A DNA stretch of 64,000 nucleotides from Rapana venosa (GCA_028751875.1 CM054151.1:35972334-36036333); one strand, 5' to 3'. Numbered from the stretch's first letter, positions 1-11,879 are shown. Made by a program: numbers and translations. The notes: a model not told the origin generated them from the sequence alone.

Positions 1-390
1 GGATATCCAACTGTTATTTACTCTATTTAAACAATCAAGAACAACATATAAATGCGTTTATTTCTACCCCACCTAATCATCGAACTGTTCATGCATGACG
101 TCTTTTTGCCATGACTTTCCGTCTTGACACCTCCTACAGTAGAATTTGGACTTATAGCAAAATAGTTCATCTGATATCATCTGTAATGAAAGGAAAATAA
201 CTCATTCAGATATTACCTTTAATGAAAGAAAAACAACTCATTTTTATTGAGTTTGCATTGGAAGCAAAACTATTTATTCTGATATCGTGTGCAACAGAAG
301 CTCAGTGAGGATTTGTTTTTGTACTGTGAGAAATGATGACAAAAAATCCATGAATATAAATACTCGATTCTAGAAGAAGAAAAAGGGAGA
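1..390. other. Unassigned AT-rich sequence
   Basis: No gene, repeat family or structured element was recognised. Confidence 0.5.
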
Positions 391-447
391 GTTTTTATAG
401 TATATATATACATATATACATATACATACATAAATACATACATACAT

Positions 448-519
<72 letters not shown>
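391..519. repeat. TA/CATA tract running into (GT)35
   Basis: A TATA/CATA/ACAT stretch (391-448) passes directly into an uninterrupted (GT)n at 449-519. The His-Thr open frame on the minus strand here is only the repeat translated. Confidence 0.97.
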
Positions 520-520
<1 letters not shown>

Positions 521-534
521 TGCATATGGCTATA

Positions 535-840
535 GTTTGGAGGTTCAATGATGGTGAGATTGTGCGTAAGTGACAGTGATTTTTTAAAATCTGCCATGAA
601 GGTAGCTGCATTCTGACTTCAGGCATGATGTCCAAACGCAGCACCTATGTACATGTTGTTGTTTTTGTTATCATCCGTTCCTGCCGGCACAAAATGACCC
701 ACACTTTCCAAAGGTAGAACGGGTTTTAACCTGTGCGCAAGATGTTCTGCATTCGTTCGGAAACACATCTTCAGTTTATAGTCTCATCTGAAAGATTCCT
801 CTGTCAAGTTATATCGTTATACCCGAGAGGAATTATGGGA
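535..840 (-). mobile_element. SINE-alpha, type-2 tail, 5' truncated
   Basis: On the minus strand the central SINE-alpha body is recognisable: the reverse complements of TTTATAGTCTCATC near 777 and GCGCAAGATGTTCTGC near 737. It is followed by the type-2 tail with GCAGCTACCTTCATGG on the minus strand near 590-605. The tRNA-like head is absent or unrecognisable beyond about 840. The family call rests on comparison with copies at 13957, 16681, 27732, 29219 and 58870. Confidence 0.75.
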
Positions 841-1159
841 TTCATAAGAAAAAAAGTATATATATGTATTAAAATATATATCTTTTCCCGAGTGTAAAAG
901 ACTATTTATGATGATTTGCTGTATTCACGTCAAGGGTAAGGGAAAACTATCTACATTTCTAAATATAATTCTGACCTGGCAGAAAAAGGATGGACGTGTG
1001 AGTAATGTGATTTTCCTAGCTCTGTACTTGTAAGTAGCATCAACTGAACTAGTCGTTGGAATGATAGCTTGATTCATGTATCTGCGTTTTTCCTGTTGTT
1101 CTTGATTTATTTATTCTTTTACTATTTGTATATGCAACTTTTGATATTTTGGTGTATGG
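841..1159. other. Unassigned AT-rich sequence
   Basis: Nothing recognisable beyond a short TATATATG run near 859. Confidence 0.4.
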
Positions 1160-1500
1160 CTTCACACTTGTTGTTGTTGTTGTTGTTATCTCTGCTGGTG
1201 GTGGTGTGCTGTTGTTGTTATTGTTGTTTTTTCTTCTTCTTCTTCTTCTTCTTACTTCCTTCCCTTCCTCCTCTTCCTCTTCCTCTACCTCCTCCTCCTC
1301 CTCTACCTCCTCCTCCTCCTCCTTTCTTCTTTTCTTCTTCTTCTTCTTCTTCTTCTTCTTCTTCTTCTTCTTCTTCTTCTTCTTCTTCTTCTTCTTCTTC
1401 CTCTCCTCTCCTCTCCTCTTCTCTTCTTCTTCTTCTTCTTCTTCTTCTTCTTCTTCTTCTCTTCTTCTTCTTCTTCTTCTTCTTCTTCTTCTTCTTCCTG
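1160..1500. repeat. Composite trinucleotide pyrimidine tract (TTG, CTT, TCC)
   Basis: Short TTG/GTT repeats (1168-1225) lead into (CTT)n, (TCC)n, a long (CTT)n, a CCTCT run and a second (CTT)n. From about 1311 to 1498 the plus strand is almost purely pyrimidine. Poly-Ser, poly-Leu, poly-Glu and poly-Arg open frames over it are repeat translations. Confidence 0.95.
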
Positions 1501-1628
1501 AAAAATAAAACATTTCAGGACCTGCTTTACAAACAAGTAGAAGTTTGTTGAAAGACGGACTTTTCAATGTATTTTTCTTCTTTTCCTCCACACTACTACT
1601 CTATGAATTTGATTTACATGAAGGTTTA

Positions 1629-1714
1629 GTGTGTGTGTGTGTGTGTCTGTGTGTGTGTCTGTGTGTGTGTGTTTGGTGGGTGTCGTGTGTGTGTGTGTGT
1701 TTGTGTGTGTTGTT
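1629..1714. repeat. Interrupted (GT)n
   Basis: Two (GT)n stretches with TCTG interruptions, separated by GTTTGGTGGGTGTC. Confidence 0.95.
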
Positions 1715-1744
1715 GTTTGCTTTATTTTTTTTAAAAATTCTTTT

Positions 1745-1832
1745 ATTTTGCGGATAATGGAATAAGTGCTTTTTTACATCCAGTACCCTTCTGTATGCAG
1801 TTTTGTAAGTTTTTTCATCCGTTCCCACCGTT
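1745..1832 (-). mobile_element. SINE-alpha type-1 tail fragment
   Basis: On the minus strand this carries the type-1 3' end, including TTATTCCATTATCC and a TGGATGTAAAAAAGC-like segment. The body is cut off at 1833 where a (GT)n-rich stretch begins. Confidence 0.75.
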
Positions 1833-1992
1833 TGTGTGTGTGTGTGTTGTGTGTGTTTGTGTGTGTGTGTTTGTGTAGGTATGTGTGTATGTGTATGGGC
1901 TTGTTATCGTGTGTGTATGTGTTGTGTATGGGTGTGTTATCGTGTGTGTATGTGTGTGCACGCGCGCGCCGTTGTGTGAGAGAGAGAGAGAG

Positions 1993-2072
<80 letters not shown>

Positions 2073-2150
2073 AAGAAAGAAGAGGTAGAGAGAGAGAGGA
2101 GGGGGGGAGAGTGGGGGGGGGGGAGATAGAGAGAAGAGAGGGAGAGTGAG
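1833..2150. repeat. GT-rich tract with about 33-bp duplication, CG core, then (AG)n
   Basis: 1833-1965 is GT-rich. A unit containing TGTTATCGTGTGTGTATG occurs twice about 35 bp apart (about 1900 and 1938), followed by CACGCGCGCGCC. The purine tract 1977-2150 is (AG)n ending in G runs. Confidence 0.9.
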
Positions 2151-3090
2151 GGTTGTTCCTCCCTCCCCCTACCACCACTCCCGATCAAAAAACAATAAAA
2201 GGAAAATAAAATACACAGACAAAACAATTTTGTGGAAACTGTAACTTTTGTTGTTGTTGTTGTTGAAAAGATTATGTGCTCATGTGAACTGCAAGTATTG
2301 CAAATGATATGCTTACTTGACAGTTACATTCCGTTTTTATAGGTAAATTAAAGAAAAAAACCCAGCTTTCATAACTCAGAAAGTATGGTTTTTATCATGT
2401 TATTATTTGCTTTTTTCGTCTTTTCGACGTAAAGTAATCTTGAATTGAACATGCGTCTTAATGTATTCACCAACTGCTGGTGCGTGTTTGGACAATCGCA
2501 AATGTGACAAAAATAGTTGAGAGTGGTTCGGTCAACGCCATTGTAAAGGAACAATCAAACAAACAAGATGGATTTACGATGGGCGCTTGAACTGTGTCTT
2601 TATATATTGTTATTTTGTCATTTTATTACTAGTCCAAGATACAACGGACACTTAAAGAAAGAGGAAAACAAGCTAGAAAAAAGCATAGTCTGTTCAAAAC
2701 AAAATTGACGACCGACATTTATAGAGGTTGCAATGTTACTTTATTGCATGGCGATCAAGTTGCTTCTGCGATGATAATTGATGAGAAGAAAAAATAGTTG
2801 ATGTTTGAATAGAGTGCATGATTCCTATGTCACAGATTAAGATCTAATATCTTTGATAAGAAGTACCATGACGTTGATGATTTGTAATAGGAAGCAAAGT
2901 GTGGTCCTATGATAAATCATGCCTGTAGAGGAGTTCAACATAAATATCTTCTGTTACACCTGTAGTGCCGTATACATGAATTGTTTTTGCAGGAGCAATT
3001 TATGATCTCATTTGATCGAAACACTTTGCCTTAGACTTGCTAATCTATATATTGTTTTTGCTCTTGTTGTTGAGTAAGTGATTGTTTTGC
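2151..3090. other. Unassigned sequence
   Basis: No coding homology or repeat family seen. A short (TTG)n lies near 2250. Confidence 0.4.
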
Positions 3091-3255
3091 ATTTTTTTCT
3101 TCTTTCTTGTTCTTCCACACTTCTTTCTTTTCTCCTAATCTTCTTGTTCTTCTTCTTTTTTTTCTTCCTCTTCTCTCTTCTTAGTTTTCTCCTCCTCCGT
3201 CCCACTCTCTTCTCCTCCTCCTCCTCCTCCCTCCTCTTTCCTCTTTTTTCTTCGT
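3091..3255. repeat. Imperfect pyrimidine tract
   Basis: CTT/TCC/TTTTC-rich stretch without a strict period. Confidence 0.8.
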
Positions 3256-3600
3256 ACGATTTAAAAGTTAGTCACCTTAACTCCTTCCATTTGATGTAAA
3301 ACCATCTAGAATGTTCAATTTGGAACATTACACTTCTTTAAAGGCCTGGTATTGTAGTTGATACTCATTTTATCTTCCTATATTACTATTGGCGTTTTAG
3401 AGGAAATAATAATTATGGAGAAAAAAAACGAAATTAAAAAATAAATACAAAAAAAAGAAATTCCGGATAACAAACATTTTGTAACAAACAAGCTTGAGTT
3501 TTCCTGTGTCGTCTCATTGCGCAAGTTCAACACGTATATACAAAGAAAATGAAGAAAAAACTGTTGCATAACATCTGACGCACAAAACAAAATGCAAAAG
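3256..3600. other. Unassigned AT-rich sequence
   Basis: Only an A-rich run near 3420-3460 stands out. Confidence 0.4.
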
Positions 3601-3601
3601 C

Positions 3602-3679
3602 ACCTGAGAGAGAGGGGGAGAGAGAGAGAGCGAGAGAGAGAAAAGAGAGAGAGAAAAGAGAGAGAGAGAAGAGAGAGAG

Positions 3680-3721
<42 letters not shown>

Positions 3722-3722
3722 C
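3602..3722. repeat. (AG)n microsatellite
   Basis: (AG)n with GAAAAGA and GAGGGGGA interruptions. Confidence 0.95.
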
Positions 3723-4100
3723 AATCTTTACAAAAGTCATTAGCTGAGGTGAATAAATACAATACAATAGAGTTGTTATTTATATCGTTTTATGCGATCT
3801 GCTTATACCAGTATTTTAGTCAATTTCTAAGAAAAATAATTACTTGCAATATGATAAAAAGGGGATACTCTTGTATATTCTTGTTTCTGCTGATCAACAT
3901 CAATCCTATTTTGTTTAATTATCCTGTTAATTATTAAATCAGCTATTTGGTCAGTTTGTTTGTGTGTCTGTGTGTCTCTATATCTGTATGTCTATATGAA
4001 TGTGTGTATGTATGTTGGTACGTTGGTATGCTGGTATGTTGATGTATTCGTGCGTGCGTGCGTACATGTGTGCGTGTATGTGTGTGTGTTTGTGTGTTGA
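3723..4100. repeat. Unassigned sequence, then GT-rich tract
   Basis: 3723-3950 shows nothing. From 3955 the sequence is GT-rich, with a short degenerate repeat of GGTATGTTG-like units at about 4011-4045 and an alternating GTGCGTGCGTGCGTACATG stretch. Confidence 0.7.
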
Positions 4101-4851
4101 TCTTCGTTGTGTTTAAAGTGAACATCAACGGTAATAGAAACTGAGGCCCTTTTATGTGCTACAGATTTCCCGGGGGTTATTGATTGCTCTCTTCACATAT
4201 CTTCCCACCACGTTTTATAGCAGCGCTATCCTTCTGTCATACTTCAGTTTTGCGTGTCAAGTTATCGTCTATCTACGCTGCAATTTCTTTCTCGCCACAG
4301 GAGACGTTGTATTTCCTGCTCCCGACAGTGCAATTTCCGACCTGGGTAATGGTGATTGATTGCTGACACTATCTGATGGAGACTAGGCTCTGCTTTATTG
4401 TTCCCTAATGTCTTTTAGCTGCAACTGAGAAAAAGAGTTCCAACTACTAGTCTGAGAAAAGAGTTTCAACTACCAGTCTGAATCACTTGGAAGTTTCGTT
4501 GCGGTTTGACAGAAAACAAATGCCTACTCCGCAGGTACTAGTCAGACACTAATGTTTATGAACATTTGTAAGGTACTGTAATTCAGAAACCATTACTTAA
4601 CAAACATATATGGCATTCATTTTCAAAATACTCAGGGCTAACATGTGGAACCACAGCTTGTAGCAACTATCCAGCAAATAGGTAGAGAGGAGACATAGGA
4701 AAGCATCCTCATCCCCAGATGCCGCTATGAGCCTTTTCAGGGTATGGCTAGGCCCAAGAACCTTTTAAACGAAACCCCGTTTTATTCGTGGCTACGGAAA
4801 CCGAAACATCACAAATTCTATTACATCTGTCGCATCTGACATGTTTGATGT
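4101..4851. other. Unassigned sequence
   Basis: No recognised gene or family. An imperfect local duplication (CTGAGAAAAAGAGTTCCAAC / CTGAGAAAAGAGTTTCAAC) lies near 4427-4472. Confidence 0.4.
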
Positions 4852-5493
4852 CAATATGAATGGTTTCTTTGTTTATATCTTGGTAGACATGAATGCTTTT
4901 TAAATTACCTCTTGGGTAATATGAATAGTTACTTTGTTCGCCGCTTATGTAAAATGAATGGTTCTGTGTTCGCATCTTAGGTAATATGAATAGTTACTTT
5001 GTTCGCCTCTTTAGTAATATGAATGGTTCTGTGTTCGCCTTTTAGGGGTAATATGAATAGTTACTTTGTTCGCATCTTATGTGATATGAATGGTTCTATG
5101 TTTGCCTCTTAGGTAATATGAATAGTTCCTTTGTTCGCCTTTTAGGGTAATATGAATGGTTCTGTGTTCGCATCTTAGGTAATATGAATAGTTACTTTGT
5201 TCGCATCTTATGTGATATGAATGGTTCTGTGTTCGCCTCTTAGGTAATATGAATGGTTACTTTGTTCGCCTTTTACGTAATATGAACGGTTACTTTGTTC
5301 GCCTTTTACGTAATATGAATGATTACTTTGTTCGCCTTTTACGTAATATGAATGGTTCCTTTGTTCGCTTCTTGGGTAATATGAATGGTTCTTTGCTCGC
5401 CTTTTGGTCATATTAAAAGTTCCCTTGCTCGCCCATTAGTTAATATGAATGGTTCCTTTGTTTGCTTCTTATGTAATATGAATGGTTTGTTTG
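4852..5493. repeat. 32/33-bp minisatellite, about 19 units
   Basis: Tandem units are built around TAATATGAATRGTT...GTTCGC. From about 4917 to 5245 two subtypes alternate: a 33-bp unit with AATAGTTACTTTGTTCGC and a 32-bp unit with AATGGTTCTGTGTTCGC, giving a higher-order dimer of about 65 bp. At about 5245-5370 three near-identical 33-bp units follow, then units decay to about 5493. On the minus strand 33-bp units read as an 11-residue repeat (SYYVKGEQSNH-like), but 32-bp units break the frame, so coding is unlikely. Confidence 0.93.
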
Positions 5494-5960
5494 ATTGGCT
5501 CGTATCTTTGCCTTCAATTCTTTATCAGTGTTCTACCGTGTCCAGTTCTGCTGCTTCTATTTCTATATGTGCAATTCCCCAAAAGAGAGAAAGAAATAAG
5601 AGAAAAAACAAATCTTCAACAAAACCTTAAGTTCTCATGTGCCGATCGTTCTATCCCCCTTTGAGCCAGTCTCTGCCGGTTACAATGACATCTTATGGGA
5701 ATGGAAAGCACTGACAACCTCGCAGATACAAATCTGTGTGTGTGTGTGTGTGTGAGTGTGATGTTTCATTTGCTGCATTGTTCTATTGTATTATTATGCG
5801 TTTATTATGTATTCATTAGCTTTTGTTGTACTGCATATTTCTTACTCTGTCTTTAAAGATGTCACATTTTTTGTGTGCTAAATTTTTGTGTTCATCAACC
5901 TGTGTCGGCATCTGTCTGGCATTTATGTTGTTCCTTTTTTACCTACCTGATTGTGTTTTT
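5494..5960. other. Unassigned sequence with short (GT)n
   Basis: A (GT)n of about 20 bp lies at 5736-5757; otherwise nothing. Confidence 0.4.
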
Positions 5961-6254
5961 GTCTGCCTGCCTACCCGTCTGCCTGTCTGTCTGCCTGCTT
6001 GCCTGTCTGCCTGTCTGTCTGACTTCCTGCAAGTCTGAATAATTATGCATCTGCATATCTATCTGTCTGTTTGTCTACCTGTAAATCCTAAACTCTCACT
6101 CAGTGTCTTTTTGTATGCAAATGTTTGCTTGTCCGCCTGTTTTCATTTTTATGGCTTGTTTTTTGTGTCTCTTGCTTTTCTCTATTTATTTCTTTTCTCT
6201 CTGTCTTCTTGTATTTTTTGGTTGATTTCATATTTGTTTGTCTGATTGTCTCTG

Positions 6255-6290
<36 letters not shown>

Positions 6291-6392
6291 TCTCTTTCTC
6301 TCTCTCCCACTCTCTCCCCCTCTCTCTCTCTCTCCATCTATCTCTCTTTCTCTTTCTCTATCTGTCTGTCTTTCTTTCTTTCTCTCTCTCAA
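5961..6392. repeat. CTGC/CTGT tetranucleotide tract and (CT)n
   Basis: 5966-6030 is (CTGC/CTGT)n; 6244-6392 is (CT)n interspersed with TCTG. The intervening sequence is T-rich with scattered CTGT. Confidence 0.85.
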
Positions 6393-6660
6393 TGTATCTC
6401 GTTCACATCACTAGTTGCTAGCATCAAGCAGACACAGTGCTCTGATTCCCTCTTTGTCCTTCCATAGCTCAAAGGGCTTTTCTCTAGAAAATCCCAGCCC
6501 CGATGTCCTTCCCCATTCTTCATTCCTTTCCACCTGGTTTCTCTTCAGTGGCATTAGCAGACAACAGCTCTGGCACTGGTTGCAGGGCCACTGGACCTAC
6601 CATCCTGAGGTTTTCTACAATCTGTGGGGTGGTGGAGAGGGCGAAGGAGTAGAGTGGTTG
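6393..6660. other. Unassigned complex sequence
   Basis: A short region of higher complexity. No protein homology was recognised on either strand. Confidence 0.35.
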
Positions 6661-6662
6661 GT

Positions 6663-6744
6663 GGGGGGGGGGGGGGGGGGGGGGTGGGGTGGGAAGTGAA
6701 GTGAGTATAAGTGTGTGTGTGTGTGTGTCTGTGTGTGTGTGTCT
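6663..6744. repeat. G22 run followed by (GT)n
   Basis: A 22-base G homopolymer (6663-6684) continues as TGGGGTGGG, then (GT)n at about 6709-6742. The G-rich strand could form a G-quadruplex; the exact run length is likely to be unreliable. Confidence 0.9.
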
Positions 6745-6825
6745 GCGAAAATGCAGATAGGTAGATGCCACACTAGCGCACACTTACTGAAATGTGTTCA
6801 TTTGCATAGTCAGACAAGCACTCTT

Positions 6826-6869
6826 ATACACACACACACACACACACTCATCTCCTCTCTCTCTCTCTC

Positions 6870-6911
<42 letters not shown>

Positions 6912-6950
6912 GTCTCCTTCTCTCTCTCTCGCTCTCTCTCAAGCATATGC
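6826..6950. repeat. (CA)n then (CT)n
   Basis: (CA)n at 6829-6848 and (CT)n at 6856-6941. Confidence 0.93.
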
Positions 6951-7475
6951 ACAAAAAGCTCACCGACATACCATCATGCGCATACGTCTGCTGAAATTCG
7001 GATACACCAGAAAACTGGCTAAGCTAGACACATTTTGTAGGACAGCTCCCATATGCAGTCTTCAATCTCACTCCTCGGAGAAAAGCACGAGCAGGAGCGG
7101 CTGAGTACCAAGCTACACAAGGGAGTGATGAACTTACAAATGCGCAATGGTACCACACAAGAGAGTGATGAAGCTAACAAATGCACATTCATTTGTCTCT
7201 GGCACAAAAACAAGACACTCAATTGAACACACAAAGTAATAAGAAACCAACGACCAACACAATCCCCGAACCCTGTAGGAAAAGAAACACATCGACACTA
7301 ACGAACAATCATGCAAACTGTAAAGAAACAAACCAAGCATGGGGAAGGGAAGCAGAGCTACCACACCAACGAAAACTTACATGCAGGCAGGGAGGCAGGC
7401 ACGGAGATGCGCGCACACATGAATGTATGCTCTCCCCTGTCACACACATAATAAATATGCGCATGCCTGCGTGCG
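6951..7475. other. Unassigned sequence
   Basis: No homology recognised. A 20-25 bp imperfect duplication of ACACAAGGGAGTGATGAA is seen near 7115 and 7155. Confidence 0.35.
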
Positions 7476-7585
7476 TACACACAAACACACACTCACACAC
7501 ATACACGCACATACACATTCGCGCGCGCGCGCACACACACACGCACGCACGCACACACACACACACATACGCACGCACGCATTCA
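7476..7585. repeat. CA/CG alternating purine-pyrimidine tract
   Basis: (CA)n with a (CG)6 block at about 7520-7532. From about 7520 to 7580 the sequence alternates pyrimidine and purine without a break, the pattern favouring Z-DNA. Confidence 0.9.
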
Positions 7586-8065
7586 CATATGTGAGCGCGA
7601 GGGCGCCTGTATCTATGCAAACCTACCCACACACCTGCACATATCTGCAAAAAATGCAGATGCATAAGAAGACGGTTAATTCAAATATATTCGGCAGGAC
7701 TGTTTATTAATATTGTTTTGAATCTCAGTCCTTGGAGAAGAGGCTGGGCAGAAAGGACTTAAGGGTTACAACTTACCAAAGAACTATGAGTATAACGTAA
7801 ACACGTTGAATGATTTTGTTTCCTTGTGGGGATGTAGGGGGTCTGTAATGATCAATAGCATTCCCACCCTCTGGAAACTCTGTGCTAGGAATTCCATCCT
7901 TCCCATCCCTCTCTTTGTTTCTTTTTTTCAGAATAACAATTACCTCCCACTCCAAAGTAGGATGCGCTGGGCCTGACTTGTCGGGGGCTGAAAGGCATTG
8001 TCGGAAGACATTTTCGCTCATATGATAGACTGCAGATACTGTATGAATGAAAGAAGAAGAAGGAG
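7586..8065. other. Unassigned sequence
   Basis: No gene or family recognised. Confidence 0.35.
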
Positions 8066-8068
8066 GAG

Positions 8069-8230
8069 ATGGTGATGATGATGATGATGATTGATGATGA
8101 TGATGATGATGATGAAGAAGAAGAAGAAGAAGAAGAAGAAAGAAGAAGAAGAAGAAGAAGAAGAAGAAGAAGAAGAAGAAGAAGAAGAAGAAGAGAAGAA
8201 GAATTCGGAAGAAGTAGAAGAATTGCGAAG
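8069..8230. repeat. Composite (GAT)n(GAA)n
   Basis: (GAT)n at about 8070-8115 passes into (GAA)n to about 8204, with a few interruptions. Poly-Met, poly-Asp, poly-Glu and poly-Ser frames are repeat translations. Confidence 0.95.
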
Positions 8231-9054
8231 AAGAGCAAGAACAAGAAGAAAGAACAATAAGCATACGAAGAGGAGGACAACGAAATCCGGTTATTTCAAA
8301 CCTACTTTATAGGACAGTTCCCCAATGATGTCTTAAATTTCAATCCTTGGAGATAAATTTCGGTAGACCATGCTGAGTTTTATAGCTCACAAGGGGTCTA
8401 GGACTTTAACATATACACGTTCTCTTGTTTTTCTCTTCCAAGCATTTGCCAACAGAACACCAACAAACAAACAAAATAAACAAACAAACAAAACAACAAG
8501 GAAAAGAGGAGGGAAGCAGAGCTACAACGCAAATGTAAACTCGCGGTAGATAGGTGGGCAGGCACGCATATAGCCACACATACATACACGCACAGTCGTG
8601 TGCGCGCACGCGTACACGCGCACGGGTGCACCTACGTGTATATATACAACACATTAACACACTTGGGTACATCTTCTAGGACTCTTAAGGAACCCAATAC
8701 ATTTTCTTTTCAAACTACATTTTAAAAGAATTAACAAAAGCTGCCGTACACTTCACAGCCTAGGATGGGAACCATGGGACAAAGAGCTAAGTTTTCAGGG
8801 CAACAAAGGATCACTGAGTTGAGAAGATATGTACTGAAGTCGTGTCTTAGCACTACGGATTAAAATGTTAAAAAGCGATAAAAAAGATACACGAGAGTGC
8901 ATCCAAACATGCTTAAATTTGCATACACACAAACGCGCGCGCGCGCGTGCACGCACAGACGCACAAACGCACTTACGGACACACAGAGAATGCACGGATA
9001 TCTATACGCTAGCCTACCTCTGCAAGGATTTAGATACAACCAAATCCTGTCGTA
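8231..9054. other. Unassigned sequence with CA/CG alternating patches
   Basis: Alternating patches lie at about 8565-8655 (CGCACGCGTACACGCGCACG) and 8926-8966, where (CG)5 sits inside CACACAAACGCGCG. Nothing else was recognised. Confidence 0.45.
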
Positions 9055-9420
9055 TTAAACTTGTGCTTGGGCCTTTTCTGCTTTTTCTGAACATTAATGA
9101 CATCGTCGTCAACATTGTTTCAGATATGAAACATTTGCAGACGATAAAATTACGTCCCTTGTTCTTAGCAATCCAGAGTTTACTTAGATGAAGATTTAAA
9201 TTCAGATCTTAAAAAACAATAAATCCGCGGGCACAGCTTTGGAAAGTTCACAATATATAGAAGAAAAGACTGAAGGGATTTATTTTGCAAGCGATCAATC
9301 CAATGCCCATCCTGAAATGTGGCCACACTCAGCTGCAAGGTGCTCTCATTGTAAAGAGATTGAACATGAAAACGCTGATCAACGTGTATAAACCATTCAT
9401 CTTGTCATTATCGTAATATA
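9055..9420 (+). mobile_element. Decayed non-LTR reverse transcriptase relic
   Basis: Around 9063 the frame reads VLGPFLLFLNINDIVV followed by VNIVSDMK, matching the VLGPLLFLxYINDIV block before RT motif C in many CR1/Jockey-type LINEs. One frameshift later the catalytic box appears as FADDKITSL near 9137. A further in-frame patch, EKTEGIYFASDQSNAHPEM, follows near 9265-9315 and resembles the EKTE segment of the same class. At least two frameshifts and several stops mean this is an old fossil. Both ends are indistinct, and the clade cannot be assigned from this much sequence. Confidence 0.65.
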
Positions 9421-9942
<522 letters not shown>

Positions 9943-9944
9943 CT

Positions 9945-10162
9945 TTTTATATTTAATATCGAGGATAATGGAATAAGCACTCATGTGCTTTTTTTTTACA
10001 TCCAGTCCCCGTGTGTATGCTGTTTTGTAAATTTTGTCATCTGTTCCCACCGGCACACAATGGCCTACTCTTTCGAAAAGCGGAACAGGATTTAACGTGT
10101 GCGCAAGATGTTCTGCATGCGTTCGCACACGGGGCCTCGGTTTATAGTCTCATCCGAAGGAG
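9945..10162 (-). mobile_element. SINE-alpha, type-1 tail, 5' truncated
   Basis: A clean minus-strand copy. The plus strand reads GAGGATAATGGAATAAGC at the tail end (9961), then CATCTGTTCCCACCGGCACA, GCGCAAGATGTTCTGCATGC and TTTATAGTCTCATCCGAAGG. The tRNA-like head is missing because the copy stops at an (AG)n tract beginning near 10165. Microsatellites therefore bound both ends. Confidence 0.88.
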
Positions 10163-10164
10163 AT

Positions 10165-10179
10165 CCGAAGAGAGGAGAG

Positions 10180-10221
<42 letters not shown>

Positions 10222-10246
10222 AGAAGAGAGAGGGGGGGGGGGGGCG
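10165..10246. repeat. (AG)n with terminal G run
   Basis: (AG)n from about 10165 to 10230, then a G14 run to about 10244. Confidence 0.92.
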
Positions 10247-11879
10247 AGGGGAAAGACAGACAGGCAGAACGACAGAGTAGGTGGAGAGAGAGATGTTTGT
10301 TTTATAGTCCAGTACTCAGAGACAGCCAAGAAATGGAGTAGTTGTTCCAGCCTAAGGTATGTTGACGCCAGAGACCCATGACCTTGCCGCCCATAGACCT
10401 CAGCGATGTCTTCCCTGCTGCTGCTTCTGGCATTTTAGCTAAGTACAAGACTGATAAACTGCTGGCAGACCCTACTCTTTTCTTCCCTGATATAAATCTG
10501 TACTTGTTTGATAACTACAAAAGAGACAGAGAGACAGGGAGTGAGACATAAAGAAGGAATGTGATGCAGGGAACTCGAACTATTGATTGAGAGAAAATGG
10601 ATGAAGACAGGATTTTTTGAACATCATGCTCTAAAAGATGCGTCTTATATATAAACCAAAGGAAAGCAAACGGAAGATAGTACCAGCCATCCAAGTAAGC
10701 AAGCAACCAACCATCCAAGCAACCAAACAACCAACCAGCCAAAGCAACATAAAGGAGCATATGTCATGTGTTAACAATAAAAGTTAACATATTAAACACA
10801 TTGAACTGAATATTGAGAGAGAGACAGACATGTCGACAGAGTTGACATTCATATGCAATAACTTTAAGTGGTGTTGTTATTTCCCTTAAGGGAAGACTAA
10901 GTCAGCTTCCATAAACAATAATAATAATATATGATAAAAGTATCATATTTGCCTAATCTAATTTTTTGGTGATCACATTGGTCAAAATAGAACGTGCAAG
11001 CCATGCTTACAGGGATCTATTGCCTATGAAAATAACTGTTTAGATGTGCCTCTGTTCATTCCAGATTTGCCACAAGCAGATAGAAAGACACAGACAAAGA
11101 AATTCGAGAAACATGTAGAATAAACATTTCCAGCCTCCTATTTTATCGAACACTTTTGTAAGTAGCAATTTCCCAGACCTAATTTAGTTATTTGCTGCTG
11201 GTATTAGCAACCTAGTTTACCTTTTAGGTAGGCTTTTGGGAATCTGTTTTATTTGGTACACACAAATGCCCTTAATGTTAACTATTTTTGCTTATCTTCT
11301 TTGAGATTAACAATGCTATCAACTAAAACATGTACAGCACCAGAAGCCTGACTGCCAGAGGTACACTGACGTCTATGTAGTATCAGTAGTGAAGGTATAT
11401 ATTTGTGCTGTTGTGTTATCATATCAGTATGGGGGCACGTTTTGACTGTGCTCTTTTGTAGAGTTATATTAGTAAGTGATATTAGACGAAGGAGGTGGGG
11501 AAGAGGGTATGATGAGATGAGGGATTTAAGAAAAAGAGACGTATGTTGGTATTTATGTACATTAAAAAAAATATTCCAAACCTTATAGGCAATATACACA
11601 GCACAAAAATCCAGCATAACTCAGTCAAGGGTTTAGAGACCAGTGCTAAAATTATCCCATTCCTTTTACCAAGTCCAAGTATGGTTAGTTTCTGCTATAA
11701 TCAGCACCAGCTGGGATGGAATGGCTAGCAGGTGAGAGCAGCTGGAAGTGGGGAAAATAGACAGCTGTGTATACTGCAAAAAACATGGCAAAGAAAAGCA
11801 AATAATAATAACACAGAACAATTGAAAAAACTACTCTAAAATTGGAGATCGCATCAGAGACAATGCTATCTCACACAAT
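10247..11879. other. Unassigned sequence
   Basis: No coding homology recognised in 1.6 kb. A small AACC/CCAA-type tandem (about 10690-10740) is present. Confidence 0.4.

Noticed and set aside
391..650. Open frame rich in His-Thr on the minus strand
   Set aside because: It is the translation of a (CA)n array; the same applies to similar frames near 7423-7710, 20285-20502, 21000-21270, 56124-56408 and 63541-63945.
1049..1591. Low-complexity protein with poly-Glu, poly-Lys and poly-Arg
   Set aside because: It coincides exactly with the CTT/TCC composite repeat and has no conserved flank.
5208..5411. Protein with 11-residue repeats (SYYVKGEQSNH-like)
   Set aside because: Only the homogenised 33-bp part of the minisatellite is open; neighbouring 32-bp units break the frame, with no promoter or partner exon.
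4852..5493. CRISPR array
   Set aside because: Units follow each other with no unique spacers, and the genome is clearly eukaryotic.
8018..8312. Poly-Met, poly-Asp, poly-Glu protein
   Set aside because: Translation of (GAT)n(GAA)n.
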